Below are positions 1 through 10,739 of a stretch of DNA of 21,946 nt, one piece after another. Every line of letters starts with the position of its first letter. Position 1 is the stretch's first letter. Below the pieces are notes generated by a model. That model had not been told where the DNA came from. It saw only the letters and a program-made list of their open reading frames with translations, and did no database searches. The translations under genes were made by a program, and so were the position numbers. Origin of the DNA: Saccoglossus kowalevskii (Eukaryota > Hemichordata > Enteropneusta > Harrimaniidae); the NCBI RefSeq assembly GCF_000003605.2, contig NW_003140818.1:322982-344927 (forward strand), written 5' to 3'.

Positions 1-430
1 GATCCAGAACTGAATTCTTTAAAACAAAATGGCCGCCAGTCAGCCATTTCGAACCCGATCCAAAAAAAAAAATGACGTGCATCAAGGTCCTATTATGTTT
101 AATGTATGTACCAAATTTGAACAAAATCCGTCCATGCATAACTGAGATCCGGGTCCGGAATGGTGAAAATGTGCGATTTTGATGCATTTTCGGCCTTAAA
201 ATGGCCGCTATTCGGCTATCGTTAATCGGATCATGAAAAAAATGCATGTGCATATGTCCCATATAATGTGTGATGTATGAGTGAAGTTTGAACTTAATCG
301 GTCCATGCATGTTCGAGATACAGGTGATCACGGACGCACGGACGCATGGACGCACGGACGCACACAGGGCAAAACATAAGTCCCCGTTTTCGGACTGCGT
401 CCGAACGGGGACTAACAACTGACTACATTG
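1..430. repeat. Interspersed repeat with internal dimer and terminal hairpin (partial, cut by window edge)
   Basis: Two diverged units lie head to tail about 172 bp apart. AAAATGGCCGC occurs at about 27 and about 199, and each is followed by similar text (A-run, GTGCAT, AATGT.TGTATG, TTTGAAC..AATC.GTCCATGCAT, GAGAT). The second unit leads into a short GGACGCAC-type run (about 330-364) and then a strong hairpin at 379-413. That hairpin pairs AGTCCCCG with CGGGGACT and TTCGGAC with GTCCGAA, with a TT bulge and a TGC loop. The hairpin is followed directly by CTAA. This layout is familiar from short non-autonomous repeats in mollusc genomes, but that is recognition from memory, not a database match. 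A Helitron-like 3' end (hairpin then CTRR) is possible, although here there is no usual spacer between hairpin and CTAA. The left end is outside the window. Confidence 0.7.
330..366. repeat. GGACGCAC octamer-like short tandem repeat
   Basis: Four to five imperfect copies of GGACGCAC/GGACGCAT occur in a row inside the interspersed repeat at the left edge. They sit directly before its AAAACATAAG segment and terminal hairpin, so they look like a length-variable part of that element and not an independent microsatellite. Confidence 0.85.
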
Positions 431-1530
431 CGTATACTGTCAGAATAAAAAAAGACATGAAATCATGTAGAGACATTTAAAGGAAGGAAATGCACAACTG
501 ACTTCAGTTTGAATCATGCTTGTCATATAAAGTGTCAATCAGAATAAATAATGTAACAATAACAAGTGTTTGTGGAACCATAATTCAGGTATTCATTGAT
601 AGATTTGGTTCAAATCTATTGCATAACAAAAGGATTTGCCTAAGCTTACATGTATTAAAATGTAATACTAGTACATTTCGAAAGATTACATTCCCATATC
701 CCATGATGACATACAATGTACACATAGGTATACATTGAAATATACTCTTTCAATGAAAACAGTGGGTGCTGTGTCAAATATGACTCCTTTTGGCTTTAGA
801 CTATCAATTACGTAAGCACATCTGCTACTAAGCTGCTACTAAAATTAATTTGTGGAAGTCCCTTGCATCTGCCATTGAATGTTTTCACAGTAAATTGGCC
901 AAATCTTCCTTGTGGAGTATGGAATATACATTATTATCTTCAATGCATGTTAAGCCCATATATATATATTAAATGTATCTACGAATTAATCATCGTATTT
1001 GAAGTTCTGCTGATATATGTATACATTGATCTCATAACACAATGTGAAGTTTTTTGAGTGGCTAGATTATATTGTTTTTCCGTTCCCATTCATACTGTTT
1101 CTAACTGTGTAAAATATCACAGAGCTGTCATCATCGGTGTTACAGTATTGTCTGGTTAAATTAAATCAATCGCTTCATGTACTGTAAGTGAAGCAATCAC
1201 CTCATATTACTTCTTTTGATGTGAAACACCTCGGTATTGAAAAACTTTAATTGTTAGTAAGCCAAAAATGCAAAATTTCTAACTGTTACTCAGTGTTTAT
1301 GCTGCAATTGCTTGAGTGGAAATGACATTTTGTTCTTACATATTGTAAAACATGTTGAAAAAGCGACATACTATTTTAGCGAATTGTGGTAAAATGACGA
1401 AATGGTAATAGCAAATCTCTCCTGTCTTTGTTGATTTCCTGTTTTCACAATACTTGTCTGTCGCGTGCCAAAACAAATGTGCAGTTATCACCTCCATAGA
1501 AAAACAAAGAAAAACTGTCAAGTGTATTAA
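431..1530. other. AT-rich non-coding stretch, no gene recognised
   Basis: Open frames here are short (72 and 64 residues or fewer), low in complexity and not recognisable. There are no exon-like segments with paired splice sites that I could support, and no clear repeat apart from short AT-rich words and a TATATATA run near 959-970. Confidence 0.6.
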
Positions 1531-1978
1531 GAAATCGCTCCAGATTATTACGTTTTCTGTGTTGTTTACAAAGTGTGTGTGGAGAAGAAATCGCTCCAGA
1601 TTATTATGTTTTCTGTGTTGTTTACAAAGTGTGTGTGGAGAAGAAATCGCTCCAGATTATTACGTTTTCTGTGTTGTTTACAAAGTGTGTGTGGAGAAGA
1701 AATCGCTCCAGATTATTACGTTTTCTGTGTTGTTTACAAAGTGTGTGTGGAGAAGAAATTGCTCCAGATTATTACGTTTTCTGTGTTGTTTACAAAGTGT
1801 GTGTGGAGAAGAAATCGCTCCAGATTATTACGTTTTCTGTGTTGTTTACAAAGTGTGTGTGGAGAAGAAATTGCTCCAGATTATTACGTTTTCTGTGTTG
1901 TTTACAAAGTGTGTGTGGAGAAGAAATCGCTCCAGATTATTACGTTTTCTGTGTTGTTTACAAAGTGTGTGTGGAGAA
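1531..1978. repeat. 56-bp minisatellite, 8 copies
   Basis: Eight 56-bp units start at 1531, 1587, 1643, 1699, 1755, 1811, 1867 and 1923. The unit runs GAAATCGCTCC...TTACAAAGTGTGTGTGGAGAA. Copies are nearly identical. Copy 2 has TATG for TACG, and copies 5 and 7 share AAATTGCTCC for AAATCGCTCC, so the last four copies probably arose by doubling a two-unit block. Because 56 is 2 modulo 3, each + frame reads the unit in all three phases in turn, and all three + frames stay open across the array. The high identity implies recent expansion. There are no unique spacers, so it is not a CRISPR-type array. Confidence 0.98.
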
Positions 1979-1989
1979 AAAGACGTTGT

Positions 1990-3400
1990 TTGGCTACTAT
2001 TTTGAATTTATAATGAAGTCATTAGCGACATCTTAATTAGTTCATGAAAAAGACATGTTTTACAGTAGATGATATATGAATATATATTGTAAACTAGTCT
2101 TATCTTTTATGTGTACATCAGTGCAAACAGATTCAGAATCAAAAATTTATTTAAAAAAAATTCAGTCCTTGCCTATGCATGTATACATGTACTACTGATA
2201 TTCAAGCAAATCAGCTACTCTATTTGATCATGCAATTAGAAGCACATCTCCATATAAACCCAAAATCATTAAAATATTATTATTTTGACCATAGAAGTAC
2301 TTCATTAATTTCTGTACATACATGCACGACTTATAAAGCAAATATGTCATGTGTTATTTCGTTTGTGAGAGTGTTAGAAAACATATCAGGGTTACTGAAC
2401 TGTCTATAAAACTGAAAGGGCAAGTGATTATGGGTGAATCATAGTAGATTTAATAGAAATCAGATAATATAAGTAGGATTACACTGGCATATAATTCTAC
2501 TTAACTTCCTATCATGCTGTCATTTCTCATTAGCATTGTCCAAGGATGACCCCCCAGTACTAGACTAATGAAAAGGTTGTATACCATACTCACAGTTTAC
2601 AGTGAATCTCACTACATGCTATTATGTTCCCGCCAACATTTTGTTGCGACTTTTTAAATATTTTTCTGTAATTTCTTTGTTAATTTTGTGCCAAATAGAC
2701 TTAATTTCTCGTTGTCTATCAGTCTTGTTCAAAATGTTTGAAAATTATATAAACATTTAAGGTTTATATTGTGAAATGTGACAAAGTTGATATTGGCTTA
2801 TAAAAAGATTCAGATAAACTTATACTAGGACTTCGTTATAAAACCTCAAGACAGCTGTAAAATTAAATAAAAAAAAAAACTCAACATGTTTAAATTTTTT
2901 ATGGGTATACCATGTGACCTGTGATTATTAAAATCCAGTAAACTATAAAGGTTTTTTTTGTGTTTGTAGATTTATACTTTTCTTTTTAAGTATCCTGCAT
3001 TTAGGAATTTTAATACATTGATAGTACTTTTACAAAATATAAATATGTTTTATACTTCTTACTTTAGTATTCACCAAACCTCAGAAAAATCAAGATGAAT
3101 TTAGCCACTCAACATGAAATTATCAACATCAAAAGTACTTATACTCTCACATAATATAAATTTGTGTTTTTGTTTTATTTAAAATGCACTGAATTGATTA
3201 GTTTTTAAGTGATAACTAATTTCAGAGATAATTATAAAAGTTGAAGCTTAACCTTGTCACCACAAGACTTTTGCGCCCAAATTATTCAGCACTTTTAATC
3301 TCATATTCCTCAATATTTCTGGAAATGAATTCTAATTTTGGAGCCAACAGAAAAAATTTGTGTCAATTTCAGTTTTTACTCAAAAAATTTGGGTTTTTTG
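1990..3400. other. AT-rich non-coding stretch, no gene recognised
   Basis: The region has A/T homopolymer runs (for example near 2151-2160 and 2870-2880) and only short, unrecognisable open frames. No exon, RNA gene or clear repeat family could be supported. Confidence 0.6.
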
Positions 3401-3660
3401 TTTTTTGTTCATTATATGTCAAAATCTCAAATTCTCTATTTTTGGTGAATATTTTTGTCATTTTTGGTAAAAAGTGATATTTTCGAGTTCTTGTTAGAAA
3501 CCGCAAGTCCGATTGCTTTGATATTACATATATAGGTACTACATGTGGACCTCTCTCAGATTTGTTCATTTTGTGATGATATCTTCAATTCTCTAATTTT
3601 GATGAATATTTTTGTAATTTTTGGTAAAAAGTGATATTTTGAGATTCAAATCTCTTTGGC
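3400..3660. repeat. Interspersed repeat, two diverged units about 157 bp apart
   Basis: A block of about 85 bp starting TTGTTCATT at 3405 recurs at 3562. Both copies contain CAAATTCTCT/CAATTCTCTAA, TTTTGATGAATATTTTTGT or its close variant, and TTTTTGGTAAAAAGTGATAT. Between them lies AACCGCAAGTCCGATTGCTTTGATATTACATATATAGG, given here in outline (about 3501-3537), followed by GTGGACCTCTCTCAG. That string resembles an abundant bivalve or mollusc repeat of the type 'aaaccgcaaggccta...gtggacctctac', recalled and not searched. The outer borders are not defined. Confidence 0.6.
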
Positions 3661-4334
3661 TGCTGATAGGAGTAATAAATGAGTATAGATGTAAATATTG
3701 CAATGCGGATGAGAATGTACCGGTAGTTGTTGTCTGTACATAATACAGTTTTACTTAAGCAGTCTGTTGAACTCCAATGTGTTGAAGGTCATTTGGAAAA
3801 TAAACTTTTTTAGGACAGTACTTTTTAAGAAACTTGTCTTTTAGAAACACCATTTAATATTGGCCGTTGAGCGACAGCTCCACCAATGGATGTTTTTCTC
3901 AGAAGTGTGAAATATGGCGAGTTTAAGTGGTTTGTTGCAAAGATTAAAATAATTGATAATATAAATTGCCAAGTTACAGTTTGCATCTGATAAATTGACT
4001 AGATAATGATTCCATTATTTCTTCATCATCAATCAGTCGTGCACATATATTTATTTTATTATTTTAAGCTGCACAGGGGATATCGATAAATAGCTGATAC
4101 CGGGTAATACTATGCTCCCTCTAGTTTGGAAATAAGAAATGTTAATTTGTGGAATTTGAGATACTTTCATGAAATGGACAAATCTGAGAAATTTACCACC
4201 AGATGTGTCATTGAAACTCATTGTTAAATCTTTCCAAAACTTTATGAAATTGTAATAAATGATTTCATTAAAATGGTCTTTATATGCAAGTTGGAATTTT
4301 TTATTATGGATCCCTATTGCATACATTTGACAAC
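3661..4334. other. AT-rich non-coding stretch, no gene recognised
   Basis: The only longer open frame (minus strand, 4051-4326, 91 residues) has AT-driven composition and no recognisable domain. I see no supported gene, RNA or repeat here. Confidence 0.55.
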
Positions 4335-4440
4335 ATTCACCCCAACAGAGGTGGACATAGTTTTAGCGACCCCAAAAGCCAACGTTGACAATGAGCTCTG
4401 AGGGTCTCTAAAGCTGTATGTCTACTGCTGTTGGGGTGAT
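4335..4440. mobile_element. Short palindromic MITE-like element (about 105 bp)
   Basis: The left arm begins TCACCCCAACAG, then GTGGACATAG and TTTTAGCGACCC. The reverse complement of the right arm begins TCACCCCAACAG, then AGTAGACATA and CTTTAGAGACCC. The imperfect arms of about 40 bp leave only a short centre around 4380-4400. CAT-like flanks are seen on both sides (ACATT before, ATCATT after), but the exact target duplication cannot be fixed. It has no coding capacity. A foldback MITE is the simplest reading, and a conserved RNA hairpin is less likely. Confidence 0.6.
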
Positions 4441-5169
4441 CATTTGTATTAATATACCGAATAAGTCTTAAAACAGAAATTGTGGCACTTAATCATGGCC
4501 AGGTCACACTTGCTTCAGTCTGACAATAAATTAATTTTTACAAACACAGCTGGCGTCGCCCTTTGCAGCTATACGCCACATACACTGTGTTCCAGTTCCC
4601 ATTAGAACACTGAAACAAACTGCACACGAAGCTGTACACTGCTTGAGTGTAGGCTTGTTTTGAACACCATTCCATTTTAAAAAAACAATGTACATAATAT
4701 GAAATATGCTAACATAACAAAATCAAACGAAGCGGTGTTGTCTCACGATAAAGTACACGACTCTCAGATTCTTTACAGAGACAAACTGTGCAATCGCAAT
4801 CAAATGTCTCAAAGCACATAGCTGAGGACACTGCCGAAACTCACGGCAAGCACAACTAAAAATCCAACAAAATCTCCACAAAATCCAATTTTTTTTCTCC
4901 AATAAGATAGTCAAATAGTGAATGCAAGCCTGGCAAACTAATCAGTTCATGAATATTGCCGCATACTATGTTTCCTTGACAAATTATTGGCGTTCATCAG
5001 GTAAATTTGAGAGAAAGAGGTAAACATACAAATACATGCATGTCAGCAGGTCAACAAAGGAATATGTCTACCTGTAATTCGCAAATCTGATTGGCTGTCA
5101 TGGTCATGAGGTACATGTATAATAATAATATTTGTCCAAAAAATGATGAGATGGTACTGTTGAAACAAA
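4441..5169. other. Non-coding stretch, no gene recognised
   Basis: A 63-residue minus-strand frame (4723-4914) is the longest reading frame and has no recognisable features. Base composition is slightly less AT-rich around 4540-4860 than in the neighbours. No splice-flanked exon could be supported. Confidence 0.55.
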
Positions 5170-5430
5170 AATACATTTATCAAAATCAAATAAGTTTGAT
5201 TTCAGAAAAATTATTTTATATACAGAATGCTAATTATTATTTTCTTCCCTAAACAATGAAGGTTGAATCTGTAAACACTTTGCTGAAAAGGTGGTCATAA
5301 TCAGACAGGTGGTTTTTATACATAAGGCTGCTCATACGTTATGCCTTGGGACTACTCAAAAGTGGTCTTTATTTAGAGGTGATTCATAACACTGGTTTGA
5401 CTTACGGTAATTGTTTTTCAATTTTTGATA
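5170..5430. repeat. Interspersed repeat, unexpanded relative of the 13 kb minisatellite locus
   Basis: This segment aligns by eye with 12993-13190 plus 13780-13800. Shared landmarks in order are TACATTTATCAA / TACATTTGATCAA, AAGTTTGA, a CTAATTATTA-like stretch, AATCTG, TTGCTGAAAAGG / TTGCTGAAAGG, TGGTCA, GGTGGTTTTTAT / AGTGGTCTTTAT, GCTCAT, TTATGCCTT, AGTGGTCTTTAT, AACACTGGTTTGACTT / TCACTGGATTTGACTT. The order is the same in both copies. The AGTGGTCTTTAT word that forms the core of the large 34-bp array occurs here only as scattered single copies. Confidence 0.6.
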
Positions 5431-6539
5431 GTACTTGATAACTTTACTCCATATATTTATGTGTTAATATATCCGAATCTATTAATGTCTTATTATAAAA
5501 TAGCTGAGGTAATTTAGATGGGTGTCATCCATTAGAAAACATTCTAGTTAATAATTCTAATAAAAGCTGAAAATGAGATGAAAAGTTGGCATGGTTACAC
5601 GTTAGTCAATTCAATCATGTCATTGCACATACTTTGTATTTTTTTCATAATAACCTCACAGTATACATCATGCCACATGTCATACATATCTACTGAATAC
5701 ATGTATAATTATTTCATCATCAAAATATCTCATTATTTGATAACTAATTCATAGCCATACTCCTGTAGGTGTCAGCTATTGTAGAGGTCTGTCTGGATTG
5801 TGCCATCTGTAATGTTTGTGTGACTTAATGTGATCTGTATGCAAGTCAGTGATTGTCTAGACTTCAAGCCTTGTAATAACATGTACTTTTATGTGGAGCC
5901 ACTGTACTCATGAAGGACTCCTTGTCTTTCTGTATGTAAATTGCTCATGAGAAAAAGTAATACTGTTATGATAAGGAATTGTTGTATACATTCTATTGTT
6001 ATTGACAAACTTCTGAAAAAATTTTTCCTTTTCCTGAAATTGTAGTGTATTTCTGGAACAACCTTCTGAGAGATTCTTACACTTCCATGAATGTTTTTTC
6101 CTGCGAAAGATTTCACGTGATTAGACAGTTTTGTGGGCATTGGTAAAAAAAAATAATCCAGCAAATTTGTCATAACTATAAAAACTACCTTCTTTTGAAT
6201 CTGACCATCAATAAAATATTGAAGTGGAGAATCATCCAATCTGAGAAAAATAATGAGAAAATTGTGCGTGCGTAAAAAGATGTGGGCTGAATTCAGTAAT
6301 ATAAATGTCTAGAGCTGCAATTCATCAAATGCAATGTTGTATGCATTTTATTTGTACATTGTATGTATTATTCTCAGTATTCTTGTTTGATTATGTTGTA
6401 TTGTTCATCAATGTTTTGGTATTCAGATTTTTTTAACATGCTTTCAGCTTAGACATAGTGAATGATCTCATTAGCTGAGATGAAAGGGATGAAGGGGGAG
6501 AGTCTTTCTACTCCAACATAAGTATGTTACAATTCTTGC
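5431..6539. other. AT-rich non-coding stretch, possible minus-strand exon only
   Basis: There is no recognisable gene. A 116-residue minus-strand frame (5889-6239) has no known domain. Its upstream end is preceded on the minus strand by a pyrimidine-rich tract ending TTTTTCTCAG and includes an AAG|GTAGTT donor-like site, which would bound a 52-nt exon at 6189-6240. This is not enough to call a gene. Confidence 0.5.
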
Positions 6540-7378
6540 TGTAAATACATTTAGTGTAAATTTTGAGGGCACTACATGTAGTGTAAACTTTGAGAGCACT
6601 ACATGTAGTGTAAACTTTGAAGGCACTACATGTAGTGTAAACTTTGAAGGCGGTACATGTAGTGTAAACTTTGAGGGCGGTACATGTAGTGTAAACTTTG
6701 AGGGCATTACATTTAGTGTAAACTTTGAGGGCATTACATTTAGTGTAAACTTTGAGGGCAATACATGTAGTGTAAACTTTGAAGGCACTACATGTAGTGT
6801 AAACTTTGAAGGCGGTACATGTAGTGTAAACTTTGAGGGCGGTACATGTAGTGTAAACTTTGAGGGCAGTACACTTAGTGTAAACTTTGAGGGCACTACA
6901 TGTAGTGTAAACTTTGAGGGCAATACATTTAGTGTAAACTTTGAGGGCACTACATGTAGTGTAAACTTTAAGGGCAGTACATGTAGTGTAAACTTTGAGG
7001 GCAGTACATGTAGTGTAAACTTTGAGGGCAGTACATGTAGTGTAAACTTTGAGGGCAGTACATGTAGTGTAAACTTTGAAGGCACTACATGTAGTGTAAA
7101 CTTTGAGGACGGTACATTTAGTGTAAACTTTGAGGGCACTGCATGTAAACTTTGAGGGCAGTACATGTAGTGTAAACTTTGAGGGCAGTACATGTAGTGT
7201 AAACTTTGAGGGCAGTACATGTAGTGTAAACTTTGAGGGCAGTACATGTAGTGTAAACTTTGAGGGCGGTACATGTAGTGTAAACTTTGAGGGCGGTACA
7301 TGTAGTGTAAACTTTGAGGGCGGTACATTTAGTGTAAACTTTGAGGGCGGTACATTTAGTGTAAACTTTGAGGGTATA
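6540..7378. repeat. 27-bp minisatellite, 31 copies
   Basis: GTGTAAA recurs every 27 bp from 6554 to 7121 (22 units). It is followed by one unit shortened by 5 bp (about 7143, reading CATGTAAAC) and then eight more units from 7170 to 7359. The unit reads GTGTAAACTTTGAGGGCAG then TACATGTA. Variable bases sit mainly at GGC(A/G)(C/G/A/T)T and at TACATGTA versus TACATTTA. A three-unit block at 6608-6688 (CACT, CGGT, CGGT types) recurs at 6770-6850, showing a six-unit higher-order repeat. The unit length is a multiple of three and lacks stops in several frames, so long repetitive frames arise on both strands (9-residue period). The 5-bp deletion at about 7143 shifts that frame, which argues against selection for protein. 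Confidence 0.98.
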
Positions 7379-10300
7379 AAATTTAGAATGAATAATAATA
7401 ATAAATAATAAAATAATACACTTGGTTGGCAGAGTATAAATTCAATTTTTTTTTTAAATTAATTACACTCAATATACATAGCGGTACAGCTAATGTTATT
7501 AAATAGTTGAACAGTAAAGTTTACTATAAACCTTGGTTTCATGTATTCAATATTGTCTTCATTTAATGCATGTCGTTATGTTTCACACGTGAATAGTTGA
7601 CCGCACCCATCCAATGAGACAGAGGATAACCACCCAAAGACATTTAATAATTAATAATATTTAGTTAATGAATTGTCAAGGTATTAGTAGCATAGCCAAA
7701 ATAATTTTAACCATTCGTGTGTGCATTTTCATTGTGTGGGATCCATCTTGTGTCCTACCCTAAACAAATAATGGCTAACAATTATTTTCTTTGCCTTTTG
7801 AACTTGACCCAAAAACATATTATGCATACAGATTTTTGATACCATTCAGCTGCTGTTCAAAACAAATGCCATATGAATGCTATGTGTGAGGAACCCTCCT
7901 CTTTATATATAGACCTATGTGTACATTAGTCGTATTTTCAAATTATTCCCATAGCTTTGCAACCATTTTGAATTGACAAAAAGGTTGTTGACTCCTAATT
8001 TTTGTTGGTCATTTGGAAAAATATTGTTGTGATATGTACATACATGTATACATGCGTCAATTCATTAACTTTTATTGCATTTTTTACAATTGAATTGATC
8101 CAGGGCGCATTACAATATATCAAACAACGATAAAAATTACATAAATTAATGAGGAACATAAACCTGTATTTGGACCTCTGCAGCATCACAGTATTATTAT
8201 TATAAAACACATGTAGTTAGCAAAGTTACTTCACTTTGAAGTCAAAATCTTATCTAAAGCACCCCATGAGACATATGTTTTATTTGAGCTGGCCAGACTG
8301 GGTGGGTCCCCAGTCTTGATTATTTATTCAATCCCATATGTACAACATATACACCATATAAAATACTTGGAATATTTTATTATCACAGTATTTATTTCCA
8401 ACTCGACAAATGTATTTTTATGTCGAATAACTTGTAAATAAAGATTTCTGTGTACTATTGTAAAGTAGGGTTATTGTTAAAATAATGCACTTTGCACCTT
8501 GACCTTTCACATACATAATTGCAAATCCGTGAAGAAGCAATCTGTCAACATGGAGGTATTTTTCTTTCTTTTGATTACACCAGTCATTCATTTCTAGGGT
8601 CATATATTGTTTGTGTTTGTGTCTATAAGGTTTAGAGATTGTTTCCACCCTACTGGAACTATATATATTGATTGTCTTTGAGAAAAACAAAATTGTCAAC
8701 ACAACCAGCATATAGGTTGTTTTATGTATGAAGAATAGATTCTTCTATTTTTTTCTTTGTATATTAAACCCCCCTTCCCTAAATTCAGTTGAATTTGTCA
8801 TTTCTTGATTTTTTTTACATGTCTAGATGTTTATGTCTGGCTGGCTTTCTCTGCTAAGGATAAGTTATTTATTGGTAGCTATGACTACATAGTTTTTTCA
8901 TTAGCTATGAAATTAATTCCTATTTGTTTATAAACAAGAAGAATATAGGGTTATGAAAAATCTCAAAATTATTCATATTCATAGAGTAAATAAAATTACC
9001 TATTGTAACATGCACTTCACATTATTAAACAGTATGTTTTCCTAATGTTTAAATATTTTTCTGAGTTGGTGTTGTGTATAATAATCATTTTCACAGAATA
9101 TTTTTTGGATTTATCACATGCGTACTGTATACATGTAATGTGACAGATCAAAAATGCTTCCAGGTTTATATGATGCAATGACTACGAATTGTGATAAAAA
9201 TGGTTCATTTTGGCAAGTTCATGGATGTATTTTCAAATATTGAATTTTTTTTAAATCTTAACGAATTTGAGTAAAAAATCAGCGAAATTGCTACAGTGTA
9301 CGTAGGGCATTTGCGTGATATACAAGTGGAACACCATAGCATCAGCAGAATTAGCATACGAGGCACGCGCAATGATATATTTGTATTCCGTGTTATTTGG
9401 CGTTATTCTTGTTGGAGTGGCATCAAACCTCGCTGCAGTTTGATTGATGCAGTATACAATACGATAATCACTTATCTGCTGAGGTTAACCTGAAAAAAAT
9501 GTTGTTGGATTATATATAATTATCTAATAACACAAATAGAAATTGCAGAAAAAACACTAGTTGGAAAAAACCAAGATTTGAATATACTTTATATACAATA
9601 AGGTGGTCCATATGATATCTCAAATCTACTTGTATCATGTGTATAGCTCATAGTAAGCTGTCTGTTCTAGAAGCACATTGTGTTAAAAGTAATTATTCTC
9701 ATCTAAGTGGGATGTTTTTTGTGTTGTGTTAGGCGACAGTTCTGAACATGAACAATGCCTCTCCAGACTTTTCATGTTAAATTGTAAGTTGTGATGGTAC
9801 ATATAGCAGAGGTTCAGTTGTGCTTTAGGACATTTTGTCCAAAATGGCAACTAGTGTTATCGGACATTTCTAATTATTTGCCCTATTTGGGGTTTAAAAC
9901 AGCAAATTAAACCGAAAACGCTTAGGCCTTTTGTCTCAAATGATTATGATAAATTTTAAGACATCATACCAAATGATATCAGGTGGGCATCTAAATCCCT
10001 GATGTAGTACCTGTGTCTTAGAAACCATATTTGAGTCTTGGTGAAAGGAAATCCTATTTTTAATGGCATTATGGCATTTTAATATGCTATCCCAGAATCA
10101 AACTTGAAACACAAGCACCTTATCGATGTTAACCATGGTTCATGACAACATTGCATCCATTTAGGGTGTGGGTGGACTGACCTTTGGTGGTCAACTCAAA
10201 GATCAACTTTATCAAATGTTGACAACATAACAACAGAATACAACAAGTGCTCAATAGTCCAGTTAGGGTTGGTAAATAAACACTTGACTGCAGTAAAGTC

Positions 10301-10739
10301 TGCAGTAAAAATTTCACAGCACGTGATGACATAACATTGGCTGCCTAGTACATTCTAGGTGGTCTTGTTCCATAATATTTTAAACTCTAATTAAAGCCTA
10401 GCTGTCATCACCTGTGAAATTCCATCAAAACATACACCACACCTGGTGCTCCACAAAGTTCAGTGCCATACCTGCCATGGCCTCTGTGAATTTTGGAAAC
10501 CTGGATGAGAGAGTATATTCTGATTGTGTGGAAATCACTTTGCAAGGAACAGCCTCGGAAGAGAAAATCATTTAAGTATCATCCTCATAAAAATCCTTCT
10601 TAGAGGTTAGTCATTTGAAATCATTTCTAATCAAGAGCTGTATCTATGCATTTTTATTTTTCTTCAATGTGCCAATGGTTTTTCCTGTAATATCTTCCTA
10701 GTATCTATCTGGCAAAATTTGTTTTGAACAAATTTAGGG
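7379..10739. other. AT-rich non-coding stretch, no gene recognised
   Basis: More than 3 kb without a supportable gene. Open frames are under 100 residues and look random in composition. Landmarks are an AATAAT-rich patch just after the 27-bp array (about 7388-7416), a small GACTGGG/CCCAGTC hairpin near 8298-8317, and a slightly more GC-rich patch at about 9296-9480. That patch contains GCATCAAAC ... GTTTGATTGATGC (about 9420-9452), a likely remnant of an inverted-repeat element. A short ATG frame at 10477-10575 is discussed separately. Confidence 0.55.

Noticed and set aside
1454..2036. Three overlapping + frames of 146-183 residues
   Set aside because: They are the same 56-bp tandem repeat read in three registers. 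There is no recognised domain or start context.
5889..6239. 116-residue minus-strand frame as a whole gene
   Set aside because: There is no recognisable domain and the composition is driven by AT-rich DNA. Only a possible 52-nt exon at its start was kept as a low-interest note.
7130..7408. 92-residue + frame with VNFEGGTCS-type repeats
   Set aside because: It is a product of the 27-bp minisatellite. Start and end are fixed only by the truncated unit and by flanking DNA.
9296..9493. 65-residue + frame in a more GC-rich patch
   Set aside because: No ATG at its start and no homology recognised. An inverted repeat nearby suggests an old mobile-element remnant.
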